Below, piece after piece: positions 1-8,202 of a DNA stretch of 64,000 nt. Origin of the DNA: an uncultured Roseobacter sp. GTDB taxonomy: Bacteria; Pseudomonadota; Alphaproteobacteria; Rhodobacterales; Rhodobacteraceae. The stretch lies in assembly GCF_947493125.1 (NCBI RefSeq), contig NZ_CANLQB010000002.1:186001-250000 (forward strand), read 5' to 3'. A program made the translations under genes and the position numbers. The notes beneath the pieces were generated by a model. That model searched no databases. It was not told the origin of the DNA and saw only the letters and a program-made list of their open reading frames with translations. Each line of letters starts with the position of its first letter. Within the stretch, counting starts at the first letter, position 1.

Positions 1-1
1 G

Positions 2-355
2 ACCGGCGCGACCCAGGCGGAAGATGTCTTCGTGAAGATCGACATGGCATCCGGCACCACAATCAACGTGACGTCAGATTCAGCCCTCGTGAACGTCGCC
101 AACGACCATGCGAACTTGACCGGCAATGTGGTCATCACCACCTCCCAAGGGTACGTGATGACCAGCCAGGCGCTTTCGGCCCGGGTGACCGTGCTAAACC
201 TGCGCTCACCCGGCACCGTGCTTGCCACGACCCCCGGAGGCGACCTCGTCGCAGGCGCCATGGAGCTTTCGACGGAAGAATCCGGCGGCCCCGCCCAATT
301 GGTTTTCACAAACGGCGTGAAGCTGGTATATCAACCGAAACAGGTGGATGACTGA
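2..355 (+). CDS. lptC: LptC, LPS export factor (3' part only)
   Basis: C-terminal 117 codons of LptC; the 5' end with the membrane anchor lies outside the window. LptC is the bitopic inner-membrane protein that receives LPS from the LptB2FG ATPase and hands it to periplasmic LptA. What is visible is a run of alternating beta-strand segments of the OstA/LptA-like fold, with repeated patterns such as NLTGNVVI and VAGAMELST. The frame is open from base 2. A GTG at 32 is in frame but is internal, not a start. The stop lies 3 bases before the lptA start, which supports co-transcription with lptA and lptB. The identity rests mainly on fold pattern and gene order. Confidence 0.85.
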   Translation, partial: TGATQAEDVFVKIDMASGTTINVTSDSALVNVANDHANLTGNVVITTSQGYVMTSQALSARVTVLNLRSPGTVLATTPGGDLVAGAMELSTEESGGPAQLVFTNGVKLVYQPKQVDD

Positions 356-358
356 CCC

Positions 359-847
359 GTGACATTGTTAAGACTGATCCTCTTGCCCCTGGTCCTGATG
401 GCCACAGCACAGGCTCTCGCTGCGCAGGGCACCCAGGTCGCCTTTGGCGCAATCAAGCAAGACACGGACCTTCCGGTGGAGGTCACCGCCGACAATCTCG
501 CCGTCGATCAGGACACCGGCGAAGCCGTCTTCACCGGCAATGTGGTCGTCGGCCAGGGTGAGATGCGGCTCTCCGCCAAACGGCTGCTCGTCGTCTACCG
601 CGAGGACACCCAGGGCATCGAACGGATGGAAGCCACAGGCGGGGTCGTGCTGGTCTCCGGACCCGATGCCGCCGAATCCGAACGCGCGGATTACAGCATC
701 GATGACGGCGTGATCGTGATGACCGGCAACGTGCTGCTGACCCAGGGGCCTTCCGCGCTCACCGCGGACAAGATGACCGTGCAGCTCGAAGACGGCACCG
801 CGCAGATGAGCGGATCGGTCAAGACCATCCTGCAGACGGGCGACTGA
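359..847 (+). CDS. lptA: LptA, periplasmic LPS-transport bridge protein
   Basis: 162 aa. LptA molecules are thought to form the periplasmic filament that carries LPS from LptC to outer-membrane LptD. A signal peptide is visible (a hydrophobic run from residue 4, then AQALAAQG with likely cleavage near residue 22). The rest is the OstA-type repeat pattern (VTADNLAVDQDTGEAVFTGNV, then similar units), which forms a beta-jellyroll. The start is GTG at 359, 3 bases after the lptC stop. lptB begins 2 bases after the lptA stop, so the three genes form a tight operon. Length is normal for the alphaproteobacterial family. Confidence 0.92.
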   Translation: MTLLRLILLPLVLMATAQALAAQGTQVAFGAIKQDTDLPVEVTADNLAVDQDTGEAVFTGNVVVGQGEMRLSAKRLLVVYREDTQGIERMEATGGVVLVSGPDAAESERADYSIDDGVIVMTGNVLLTQGPSALTADKMTVQLEDGTAQMSGSVKTILQTGD

Positions 848-849
848 TC

Positions 850-1608
850 ATGGCGCACCCCACGCTGACCGTCGCCGAAGGCTCTGCGGGGCTGCATGTC
901 GAGCACCTGCGCAAGTCCTACCGCAAAAAGACCGTGATCCGCGACTTCTCCATGTACCTCGAACGCGGCGAGGTCGTGGCCCTGCTCGGCCCCAACGGCT
1001 CGGGCAAGACGACCACCTTCTACGCCGTGGCGGGTCTTGTCACTCCCGAGGGCGGCAGCGTCACGATTGACGGGCAGGACGTGACCACCCTGCCCATGTA
1101 CCGTCGCGCGCGTCTCGGCATCGGCTACCTGCCGCAGGAAATGAGCATCTTTCGCGGCCTCTCCGTGCAGGACAACATCAGCGCGATCCTCGACATCACC
1201 GAGGACGACCGCCACAAGCGGCGCGAACGGCTCGAAGAACTGCTCAGCGAGTTTTCCATCGAACACCTGCGCCGCGCCCCTGCACTGGCGCTCTCGGGCG
1301 GTGAACGCCGCCGGGTGGAGATCGCCCGCTGCCTCGCCGCCAATCCGAAATACCTGCTGCTCGACGAACCCTTCGCCGGCGTCGATCCGATTTCCGTGGG
1401 CGATATCCGCCACCTCGTGGCCGATCTGAAAAAGCGCGGCATCGGCGTGCTCATCACTGACCACAACGTGCGCGAAACGCTCGAAATCGTCGACCGCGCC
1501 TATATCCTGCACGAAGGCCGCGTGCTGATGTCCGGCACCCCCGACGAGGTGGTCCAGAACGAGAACGTCCGCCGTGTCTATCTCGGCGACAACTTCAAAA
1601 TCTCGTAA
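850..1608 (+). CDS. lptB: LptB, LPS export ABC ATPase
   Basis: 252 aa. The cytoplasmic ATPase of the LptB2FG transporter, which powers LPS extraction from the inner membrane. The nucleotide-binding domain is complete: Walker A GPNGSGKTT at about residues 47-55, Q-loop in YLPQEMSIF, signature LSGGERRR, Walker B YLLLDEPFAGVDP, and an H-loop histidine in ITDHNVRE. The short C-terminal extension (LGDNFKIS) is typical of LptB. ATG at 850 follows the lptA stop. LptF and LptG are not in the window, as is usual because they are encoded elsewhere. Confidence 0.97.
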   Translation: MAHPTLTVAEGSAGLHVEHLRKSYRKKTVIRDFSMYLERGEVVALLGPNGSGKTTTFYAVAGLVTPEGGSVTIDGQDVTTLPMYRRARLGIGYLPQEMSIFRGLSVQDNISAILDITEDDRHKRRERLEELLSEFSIEHLRRAPALALSGGERRRVEIARCLAANPKYLLLDEPFAGVDPISVGDIRHLVADLKKRGIGVLITDHNVRETLEIVDRAYILHEGRVLMSGTPDEVVQNENVRRVYLGDNFKIS

Positions 1609-1660
1609 CCGAAGCCATCGGCACAAAAACACTTTTTACGCGAATCCGATCCGCTTTTGT

Positions 1661-1690
1661 TTGACTCTCTGCGCGCTTTTCGGGCTCAAT
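1661..1690 (+). promoter_or_regulatory. Possible hpf promoter
   Basis: The 251-bp gap between lptB and hpf contains a good -35 hexamer, TTGACT at 1661-1666, but the matching -10 near 1685-1690 (CTCAAT) is poor. The rest of the gap holds no ORF with a credible ribosome-binding site. hpf is expected to have its own stress-responsive transcription, so a promoter here is plausible but not proved. Confidence 0.25.
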
Positions 1691-1859
1691 GAGGGCATGG
1701 CGCGCACCCATTTCTGTCTGACCACGCATCCGCCTCTCTGCAAGAGGCCAGCCGCCGGTCATTGGGCAAAGCGTCATTTTCCGCGACCGTCAAACGCTGC
1801 ATCCCGGTGCCCCCGCGCCCGGGCGGCAAGCCCACGGTCCGCCATACGAAGGAGTGACT

Positions 1860-2426
1860 ATGCGGTATCAAATCAGCGGCAAACAGATCGACATCGGCGA
1901 AGCGCTGCAAACCCATGTAAAGGAAGAGCTGGGGGAAGCTGTGAAGAAATATGCCGAACGCCCGACCGAAGCGGTCGTCGTGTTCTCCAAGTCGGCCCAT
2001 GAGTTTGTCTGCGAGGCGACCGTGCACCTGTCCACCGGCCTGACCGCCCAGGCCAAAGCCCACCAGACAGAGATCTACGCCGCCTTCGATGCCTGCTGCG
2101 ACAAGATGGAGAAGCAACTGCGCAGATACAAGCGTAGGTTGAAGGATCATCACAAAGATCGAGCCGAACCGGTTGAAATCTACGGCGCGTCCTCATATAT
2201 CCTCGCATCAGATGCCGACTCAGGCGCGCAGGAACCCGAGACGCTGCAGCCGATCATCGTCGCCGAGATGGAAACCAAGATCCCCTCTCTTTCGGTTGGC
2301 GAAGCGGTGATGCAGATGGAATTGGCCGGAGCGCCGGTTCTCGTCTTTAGAAACGAAGGCAAAGAGGGCTTGAATGTCGTATACCGTCGCGATGACGGGA
2401 ACATTGGCTGGATAGACCCGCAGTAG
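1860..2426 (+). CDS. hpf: Ribosome hibernation promoting factor, long form
   Basis: 188 aa. Binds the 30S decoding region and, in the long form, promotes 100S dimer formation when growth slows. The N-terminal half (MRYQISGKQIDIGEALQTHV, about residues 1-100) is the S30AE domain. The C-terminal half (from about residue 125, TLQPIIVAEMETKIPSLSVGEAVMQME) is the dimerization domain of long HPF, ending in NVVYRRDDGNIGWI. ATG 1860 is chosen because AAGGAG at 1849-1854 sits 5 bases upstream; a GTG at 1854 overlaps that site. ptsN follows, an order common in alphaproteobacteria, here without rpoN between lptB and hpf. Confidence 0.94.
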   Translation: MRYQISGKQIDIGEALQTHVKEELGEAVKKYAERPTEAVVVFSKSAHEFVCEATVHLSTGLTAQAKAHQTEIYAAFDACCDKMEKQLRRYKRRLKDHHKDRAEPVEIYGASSYILASDADSGAQEPETLQPIIVAEMETKIPSLSVGEAVMQMELAGAPVLVFRNEGKEGLNVVYRRDDGNIGWIDPQ

Positions 2427-2470
2427 GATTTCTTCAGAGGCACACGCGCCTCCCAACTAGTGCGAGAAGA

Positions 2471-2935
2471 ATGGATTTTAACACACTCCTCAAGCCTGAG
2501 GCCGTGAAGGTATTGACCTCCGCCTCAAGCAAGAAGCGCCTGATGCAGGATCTTGGTGATCTTGCGGAGCAGGCTTACGGGCTGAACGCGGGCGATGTGC
2601 TCGACGCCCTTCTGGCGCGCGAGGCCCTGGGCCCCACCGGTGTCGGCCACGGGATCGCACTGCCGCACGCCCGTCTGGACGGTATCGACGCGGTCGTCGG
2701 CGCGTTCGTCCTGCTCGACAAGCCAATCGACTTCAATGCCGTGGACCGCCAGCCGGTCGACATAGCCTTCGCGCTCTTTGCGCCGGAAGATGCCGGGGTC
2801 GAACACCTCAAGGCGCTTGCGCTTGTGTCCCGCACGCTGCGTGATCCGGGCATCTGTTCGAAACTGCGGGCCAACCCGAATCCGGCAACCCTGCACACCA
2901 TCCTGACCTCGTCGGAATCCGAACAGGCGGCATGA
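2471..2935 (+). CDS. ptsN: PTS IIA-like nitrogen regulatory protein PtsN
   Basis: 154 aa, the usual length of EIIA(Ntr), the terminal phosphoacceptor of the regulatory PTS(Ntr) phosphorelay (PtsP, NPr, PtsN), which influences potassium, nitrogen and carbon metabolism rather than sugar uptake. The phosphorylated histidine is visible in GIALPHARLDG (His66). ATG 2471 follows a purine-rich GAGAAG. It lies 44 bases downstream of hpf and is probably in the same transcript. It converges with the glycosyltransferase gene downstream. Confidence 0.95.
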   Translation: MDFNTLLKPEAVKVLTSASSKKRLMQDLGDLAEQAYGLNAGDVLDALLAREALGPTGVGHGIALPHARLDGIDAVVGAFVLLDKPIDFNAVDRQPVDIAFALFAPEDAGVEHLKALALVSRTLRDPGICSKLRANPNPATLHTILTSSESEQAA

Positions 2936-3008
2936 CGCCGGTCCACAGAGGCTTCCTCGGAGGCGCCGCGCGCATTTTTCTGCGGCCGCCGGCCTCACCC
3001 TCCGGGGC

Positions 3009-4709
3009 TTAGCGGACCAGATAGGGCTTGCGCGGTCGGTCCCGGTCCTCCGACATCTCGCTCTGGTCCAAGGGAAAATCGCCCATCAGATAAGGGTGCA
3101 TGCCCTGGTTCTTGAGGTTCTGCAGGAACTGGCCGAACCCGTTCAGGTCCACCATCCGCGGCACCTCCGCCAGGTGATGAGGGGCGCTGATCCCGATCTC
3201 CTCGAGAATGGTCTGCAACGGCTCCATCGGCGCGTCGATAAAATCGGCCATGGTCCAGATACGGACCCGCGCCTTGACCCAGGGCGCGCGCAACAGATCG
3301 AGCAGATCGCTCTCGGTCTTCTGCAGCTGTGCCGCCGCCTTGCGCAGGTTGGAGAAATTCGCATTCGAGCGGAACAGAGGAACGGCCCAAGCGCCGCTGA
3401 TCACCGAGACCTGCGCATTGGGGTCCCTCGCAATCTGCAGGTTGATCGCCTGGTTGTCCTGGGGTCCATGCTGAAAGCACTGCCGCTCGCCGCGGGTGTT
3501 CCAGATCAGGTTCGTCAAAAAGCCTTCGGGATTGTAGTCGCGCAGCCGCGCATCATCGCTGAGCGCGCCGTTCATCACCGACTGATTGTCGGCGAACTGC
3601 ACGCGATCCGGAGCAAAGAGATGCCCGTGCACCCGCGCAGCCGTCGCCTTGGCGAGCCACGGCTCGAAATTCTCGAACAGCTCCGCAAAGCCCTGAAACA
3701 CGGAATAGGGCGCGGCGGTCAGGCCGTTTTCGCGCCCGTCCTGCGGATAGCGGCTGTGCATGTAGAGCCCCGGACGCCCTCGGGTCCGCCGGTCCACGGC
3801 CTTGGCGAAAATCCGGTCGATCTTGCCCGGGTTCGGCTCGGTCTTCTTCATGGCACCGGCGGGATCGACAAGGAAGGCGTCATAGAGGCGATGCGCATAG
3901 GGCCAGATCTTGCGCGCGACGAAACAGTCCGACCGCCGCAACAGCTGCAGGTGATCGTCGTAGAACACATGCGGCTTGCCCTGGAAGTCGAATTTCGACA
4001 GCGTCAGCGACCGGCTCTCGATCCGAACCCCATATTGCCGCACCAGCGTCTGGAAATAGCTCTCATCGGGGATCCACACGCGGCGGAAGTACCGCTCGAA
4101 AGTGGCGCGCGCGGGATCTTGGAGTATTGCGGTCAAGGTTTGGCGGGTCAGGCACCACCACTGCGACCCGATGTGCGGCACCAAGCCTCCGGGCACCTGC
4201 CGGTTCACGCGCAACAGCCGCTGCAGCGTCACGTAGCGATCAAAGAGGAACCGGTGCCGCTTCCAGGCAAACGGGAAGCGCAGGGTAAAGCGCTCGGCCT
4301 CGAGCCCGCCCACCGCCCACGGCACATCCGAGGTGGTGGCGCTTTCGATGAAATCGGTCTTGGGCCGATCGGCAAGGTAATCCACCAATTCGCTGACCGG
4401 GCGCAACGGCAGGCATGCGCCCGAAGCGAGATAAACATGCCGCACCTCCGGGTGCCCCGCCAAAATCTGCTCCGACGCGCATTGCGTCGCCGCCACGATC
4501 CCCCACGTGCCCCACTCACAGCGGAACCGCTTGGAAAACGTCACATGCGGCACATCGGCCAGCGCCTGCTGAAAGGCACCGAAGCTCTGGGCCGGCACCC
4601 GCTTGTCCACGTGAATGACCACCGGACAGCCGCCCGCCGCCCAGTGCCGCGCCACCTGCTCGGCCCGGTCGAAGGCGGTGTGCACCAGCATGACGACGCC
4701 GACGCTCAC
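3009..4709 (-). CDS. GT14-type branching glycosyltransferase with C-terminal extra domain
   Basis: About 566 aa. The N-terminal ~300 residues resemble the core-2/I-branching beta-1,6-N-acetylglucosaminyltransferase family: VVMLVHTAFDRAEQVARHW near the start, HVDKR, YLASGACLPLRP, GSQWWCLTRQ and a PDESYFQTL motif. The remaining ~250 residues form a second domain seen in Rhodobacteraceae homologues (DUF5928-like, from memory), with GERQCFQHGP and a C-terminal RKPYLVR. GTG 4709 is chosen because it overlaps the upstream stop as GTGA, implying translational coupling; ATG 4691 is the alternative. Acceptor and sugar are unknown. With the two upstream GT2 genes it probably builds a surface glycan. 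Confidence 0.8.
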   Translation of the reverse strand: MSVGVVMLVHTAFDRAEQVARHWAAGGCPVVIHVDKRVPAQSFGAFQQALADVPHVTFSKRFRCEWGTWGIVAATQCASEQILAGHPEVRHVYLASGACLPLRPVSELVDYLADRPKTDFIESATTSDVPWAVGGLEAERFTLRFPFAWKRHRFLFDRYVTLQRLLRVNRQVPGGLVPHIGSQWWCLTRQTLTAILQDPARATFERYFRRVWIPDESYFQTLVRQYGVRIESRSLTLSKFDFQGKPHVFYDDHLQLLRRSDCFVARKIWPYAHRLYDAFLVDPAGAMKKTEPNPGKIDRIFAKAVDRRTRGRPGLYMHSRYPQDGRENGLTAAPYSVFQGFAELFENFEPWLAKATAARVHGHLFAPDRVQFADNQSVMNGALSDDARLRDYNPEGFLTNLIWNTRGERQCFQHGPQDNQAINLQIARDPNAQVSVISGAWAVPLFRSNANFSNLRKAAAQLQKTESDLLDLLRAPWVKARVRIWTMADFIDAPMEPLQTILEEIGISAPHHLAEVPRMVDLNGFGQFLQNLKNQGMHPYLMGDFPLDQSEMSEDRDRPRKPYLVR

Positions 4710-5716
4710 GCCCAATTCCCCTTGGACATCAAGCCGAGGATCTCCAGCTGCCGCCAGTTGATGTATTTCTCCGACCACTTGCACCAGAGCTGCCCCTCAT
4801 CTGCCAGCCCATCGGCATAAGCGCCGTATTCCTTGGCATCCGCATAATGCTCGCGCCGCCTGGCTTCTTCCGCTGCCTTCGCCGCGAAACTGTCGACGAA
4901 CTTCGCATGCAACAGCACGCCGGACGCTTTCTCGCCCCCGCGTTGGTCGTAGACGAGGTTCAGCCCCCGGGGCAGCAGCATATGGGTGGAGCTCACATAG
5001 GCATAGCGCCGGTCCCATTTCACAAGCGGGATCTTGTTCAGCGCCGGCGCCCGCTCCGGCACATCGGCGAAAAACAACCGCGCGCGCGGGCCGCCCTGGA
5101 TCCACAGGTTCTTATAAACCGGATTGCGCGACATGGTGTAATTGCCGCTGTCGAACCAGCACGCGATGTCGATGGGGTTCTGCCCCGGCAGGCAGGGCTC
5201 CGCATCCAGCCGCCCCTTGGGGTACATGTCCAGCAGCATCGCCGAAAACGCCCGGATCGAGCAGGTATCGAGCCAGTCCGTCAAGGCCCGCAGCGGGCGC
5301 GTATCACAGAACGGATAGACCAGGAACTCGTCGGAGTCGACCGTCAGGCACCAGTGACCATGACCATATCTGCTCTGCAGATGGTTCAGCCAATCCACCC
5401 CGAAGCGCGCCTGTTTATAGCTGGCCGAGGTCTGCCACAGCGAAACATCGTCTTGCTCGGCCAGATAGTCCGCTGCCCCATCGGTGCTGCCGTTGTCGAC
5501 AATCAGAAAATGCGACACCCCCATGTCCCGGTAGTATTCCAGGAAATACGGCAGCCGCGGCATCTCGTTGCGCTGGGCGGAAAACAGCAGGATGTCGTCG
5601 GCGCGCAACTGCGCCGTCCGGTCGGCAACCCGACGCAACTGCAGGCTCTTGCGGCGCGCGCGCATACGCAAACGCTTGCGCGCCCAACGCATCCGGTAGG
5701 ATCCCAGAACACCCAA
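4706..5716 (-). CDS. Glycosyltransferase family 2-like protein (paralog 1)
   Basis: 336 aa. A cytoplasmic or peripheral glycosyltransferase of the Glyco_tranf_2_4 type. Motifs in order: RNEMPRLPYFLEYYRDMGV, IVDNGSTDG, a DxD-like metal/nucleotide-sugar site (TVDSDEFL), QGGPRARLFF, LNKIPLVKW and SGVLLHAKF. A basic N-terminus (RKRLRMRARRKS) may contact the membrane. The start is TTG at 5716: the same AAAGG-7 nt-start arrangement is found at the paralog's GTG start, which supports the unusual codon. Its stop overlaps the GT14 start. Clearly related to the gene immediately upstream, so a tandem duplication is likely. Confidence 0.82.
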   Translation of the reverse strand: MGVLGSYRMRWARKRLRMRARRKSLQLRRVADRTAQLRADDILLFSAQRNEMPRLPYFLEYYRDMGVSHFLIVDNGSTDGAADYLAEQDDVSLWQTSASYKQARFGVDWLNHLQSRYGHGHWCLTVDSDEFLVYPFCDTRPLRALTDWLDTCSIRAFSAMLLDMYPKGRLDAEPCLPGQNPIDIACWFDSGNYTMSRNPVYKNLWIQGGPRARLFFADVPERAPALNKIPLVKWDRRYAYVSSTHMLLPRGLNLVYDQRGGEKASGVLLHAKFVDSFAAKAAEEARRREHYADAKEYGAYADGLADEGQLWCKWSEKYINWRQLEILGLMSKGNWA

Positions 5717-5894
5717 GGTTCAGCCTTTCTCCGCCCCTCCACCGCATTTCGGACAGACCCCTTCGCCCCGGCCTTCCAGCAGTCGATCATTGTCGCATGT
5801 GGTTAACTGCGACTTATTGATATTCTATTGCTCAAAAATCGAATTTTCACAATAAATTCTAAAGTCGTAGGCTATTTCGGCGGATCCTGGTCGA

Positions 5895-6911
5895 TCACCA
5901 CCCCCCGCGGGTCATCAGGCCAATCCGCAGAAGCTGTCGCCATCCGGCCATCCGGAGCGATTCAGGCGTCCACAGATCGGGGTTCCGCCCGACCGCGACA
6001 TAGTAGTCGTCATAGAGCGCCGAGTTGGAAAAATGCTCCTTGCGCTTCTGCTCCTGCAGGGCGCGCGCCGCGGCATCGGGCAGGAACTTGGTGTGTAGCA
6101 ACACCCCGCTGACCTTCTCGACACCGCCTTCGTCATAGGTCCGGTTCAGCTCGGGCGGCAGCGCGTTGTGGGTGGAATTCACGAACACATAGCTGCGGTG
6201 CCATTTGACCAGCGGGATCTTGTTCAGCGTGGGCGCGCGGCGCGGGTCCTTGGCAAAGAAGCACCGTGCACGCGGGCCGCCCTGCAGCCAGAGATTGCCC
6301 ATCTTCCGCTGGCGCTGCACCCAATAGCCGTATCCGTCGAACCATTGCAGAACCTCGCAGGGGTCCTGCCCGGCGACATACTCATGTGTATCGGGCGGAC
6401 CCTTGGGGTAAAGATCGAGCATGATCGCCCCCATCATGCGCTGCCCCCGCCCATCGAGCCACGCGGTCAGCTCGGGCAGCGGGCGCGTGTCATGGTCGGG
6501 ATAGATCAACAGTTCATCCGCATCGACCGTGACCGTCCAATGCCCGTGACCGTGCTGCCGCATCAGCCAGGTCAGCCAATCCATGCCGAACCGCGATGCC
6601 TTGTAGCTTTCGGCGGTCCACCACAGCGACACATCCGGCTGCGCCTCGAGCAGCGACATCGTCTCGTCCTCGCTGCCGTTGTCCACGATCAGAAAGTGCC
6701 GCACCCCAAGCTTTCGGTAGTGTTCGAGGAAATGGGGCAGCCGCATCGCTTCATTGCGCATCGTGGCGAAGAGCAGGATGTCACCTTCCAGGATCTCCAC
6801 GGTCCTGTCCCGCAGCGCGGTCAGCTGATGCCGGCTGCGAAAGGCGCGCCACAGCATGCGTTTGCGCCGCAGCCGCAGCTTGTATCGGGACCAGGGCGAA
6901 TGCAGCGCCAC
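5895..6911 (-). CDS. Glycosyltransferase family 2-like protein (paralog 2)
   Basis: 338 aa. Same architecture as the downstream paralog: MRNEAMRLPHFLEHYRKLGV, IVDNGSEDE, DADELL at the metal site, a WLQGGPRARCFF segment, LNKIPLVKW and KVSGVLLHTKF. Start GTG 6911 with AAAGG 7 bases upstream. A 178-bp AT-richer gap separates it from paralog 1, so paralog 1 may have its own promoter. The donor sugar is unknown. Genes for UDP-glucose and CMP-Kdo synthesis just upstream suggest an envelope polysaccharide role (inference). Confidence 0.82.
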   Translation of the reverse strand: MALHSPWSRYKLRLRRKRMLWRAFRSRHQLTALRDRTVEILEGDILLFATMRNEAMRLPHFLEHYRKLGVRHFLIVDNGSEDETMSLLEAQPDVSLWWTAESYKASRFGMDWLTWLMRQHGHGHWTVTVDADELLIYPDHDTRPLPELTAWLDGRGQRMMGAIMLDLYPKGPPDTHEYVAGQDPCEVLQWFDGYGYWVQRQRKMGNLWLQGGPRARCFFAKDPRRAPTLNKIPLVKWHRSYVFVNSTHNALPPELNRTYDEGGVEKVSGVLLHTKFLPDAAARALQEQKRKEHFSNSALYDDYYVAVGRNPDLWTPESLRMAGWRQLLRIGLMTRGGW

Positions 6912-7058
6912 GGCAGAACCTTTCAGTCAGGACAGGTTTGCCCCTTCCGTATCGCGCCACCGTCAGGCGCCACCACAAAAAACTTGGCTCAGACAAAAGA
7001 AACGGCGCGAAGGAGGACTTCGCGCCGCACATCCGGTCCGAATGGGTGGGGATCGGCG

Positions 7059-7952
7059 CTATTCGGCCGCCTTGCCCATGTTGACCACGTCGTGCAGATA
7101 GGCCGACAGGTCGTCGCGCAGATCGTCCCGGTCGAGCCCGAAAGCGACCGTCGCCTGCAGGAAGCCCGACTTCGACCCGCAGTCGAACCGCTGGCCGCGG
7201 AAGCGGTAACCGAAAACGTTGCCCTTCTTCTCGATGTCCTGCGCAATCGCATCCGTCAGCTGGATCTCGCCACCCGCGCCGGATTTCATCTTGTTCAGAT
7301 TGCTGAGAACCGACGGTGACAGGATGTAGCGGCCAATCACGGCGAGGTTTGACGGCGCCTCGTCCGCCTTTGGCTTTTCAACCATGCCCTTGACCTTGAC
7401 CATCGCGCCCATGTCTTCGGACACATCCAGAACGCCGTAGGACGACGCCTTTTCCGGAGCCACCTCCATCGCCGCAACCATATTCCCGCCGGTCTCGGCG
7501 TAGGCTTCGACCATCTGCTGCAGGCAGGGCTTGTCCGCCGCGATCACGTCATCGGGCAGAATGACCGCGAAGGGCTCATCCGCAATGAGACGGCGCGCGC
7601 ACCAGACCGCGTGGCCAAGCCCAAGCGCCTTGTGCTGGCGGATATAGGCGATGGCGCCGCTGTCCATGTTGGTGGTTTCGAGCACGTCCAGAAGATCGGT
7701 CTTGCCCTTCTTGCGCAATTCCTGCTCCAGGGTCGGCGCGTGGTCGAAGTAATCCTCAAGGGCGCCCTTGCCGCGCGAGGTGACGAAGATGAACTCCTTG
7801 ATGCCGGCCGCACGCGCCTCGTCGATCGCATATTGGATCAGCGGGCGGTCAACCAGCGTCATGATTTCCTTAGGTACGGATTTGGTCGCAGGTAAAAAGC
7901 GTGTTCCCATCCCGGCTACGGGAAAGATCGCCTTGGTGACTTTGCGTTTCAT
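7059..7952 (-). CDS. galU: UTP-glucose-1-phosphate uridylyltransferase
   Basis: 297 aa. Makes UDP-glucose from UTP and glucose-1-phosphate, the donor for exopolysaccharide, LPS core and galactose metabolism. The nucleotidyltransferase signature is at the N-terminus (KAIFPVAGMGTRFLPATKSVPKE, residues 5-27), followed by VDRPLIQYAIDEA, EQELRKKGK, a LGHAVWCAR segment and VEKPK. ATG 7952 is chosen because GAGGG lies 8 bases upstream and the conserved N-terminus begins there; upstream in-frame sequence is not conserved-looking. Transcribed with the glycosyltransferases downstream or independently. Confidence 0.96.
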   Translation of the reverse strand: MKRKVTKAIFPVAGMGTRFLPATKSVPKEIMTLVDRPLIQYAIDEARAAGIKEFIFVTSRGKGALEDYFDHAPTLEQELRKKGKTDLLDVLETTNMDSGAIAYIRQHKALGLGHAVWCARRLIADEPFAVILPDDVIAADKPCLQQMVEAYAETGGNMVAAMEVAPEKASSYGVLDVSEDMGAMVKVKGMVEKPKADEAPSNLAVIGRYILSPSVLSNLNKMKSGAGGEIQLTDAIAQDIEKKGNVFGYRFRGQRFDCGSKSGFLQATVAFGLDRDDLRDDLSAYLHDVVNMGKAAE

Positions 7953-7988
7953 ACTGTTGCCCTCACACATGGAAAAAATCGTACCCCG

Positions 7989-8008
7989 CGAGCGATACAT
8001 AGCGCTCG
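7989..8008. repeat. Short inverted repeat upstream of galU
   Basis: Perfect 6-bp arms CGAGCG (7989-7994) and CGCTCG (8003-8008) separated by 8 bases, 37 bases before the galU start codon. A TTGACG hexamer in galU orientation lies just upstream at 8018-8013, but no good -10 fits it. It could be an operator or an mRNA leader hairpin. The remainder of the 250-bp galU-kdsB gap shows no gene. Confidence 0.3.
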
Positions 8009-8202
8009 AATGCGTCAAAAACACGACTTGCACTGCAATAAAAGCGAAATTTGAGCGCAATCGAGCCGATCATATGGAATATTCCGGCAGACTGCCAGTA
8101 TGCTCGCATGACGTGCAGATAAATAGGCACTTTCAAAACTATGGCGGGAGGCCTTGTTGGGGGATCCGCCGCTAACTCCTTGACGTCCGCTGCTGTTTGG
8201 CG

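Noticed and set aside
2936-3008. Terminator between ptsN and the convergent glycosyltransferase gene
   Set aside because: GC-rich pairing is possible around an internal T5, but the stem has a bulge and no T-run follows it, so I did not call it.
3096-4820. 574-codon plus-strand ORF opposite the GT14-type gene
   Set aside because: Composition rich in R, H, P and Q with no domain; the minus-strand frame has clear motifs.
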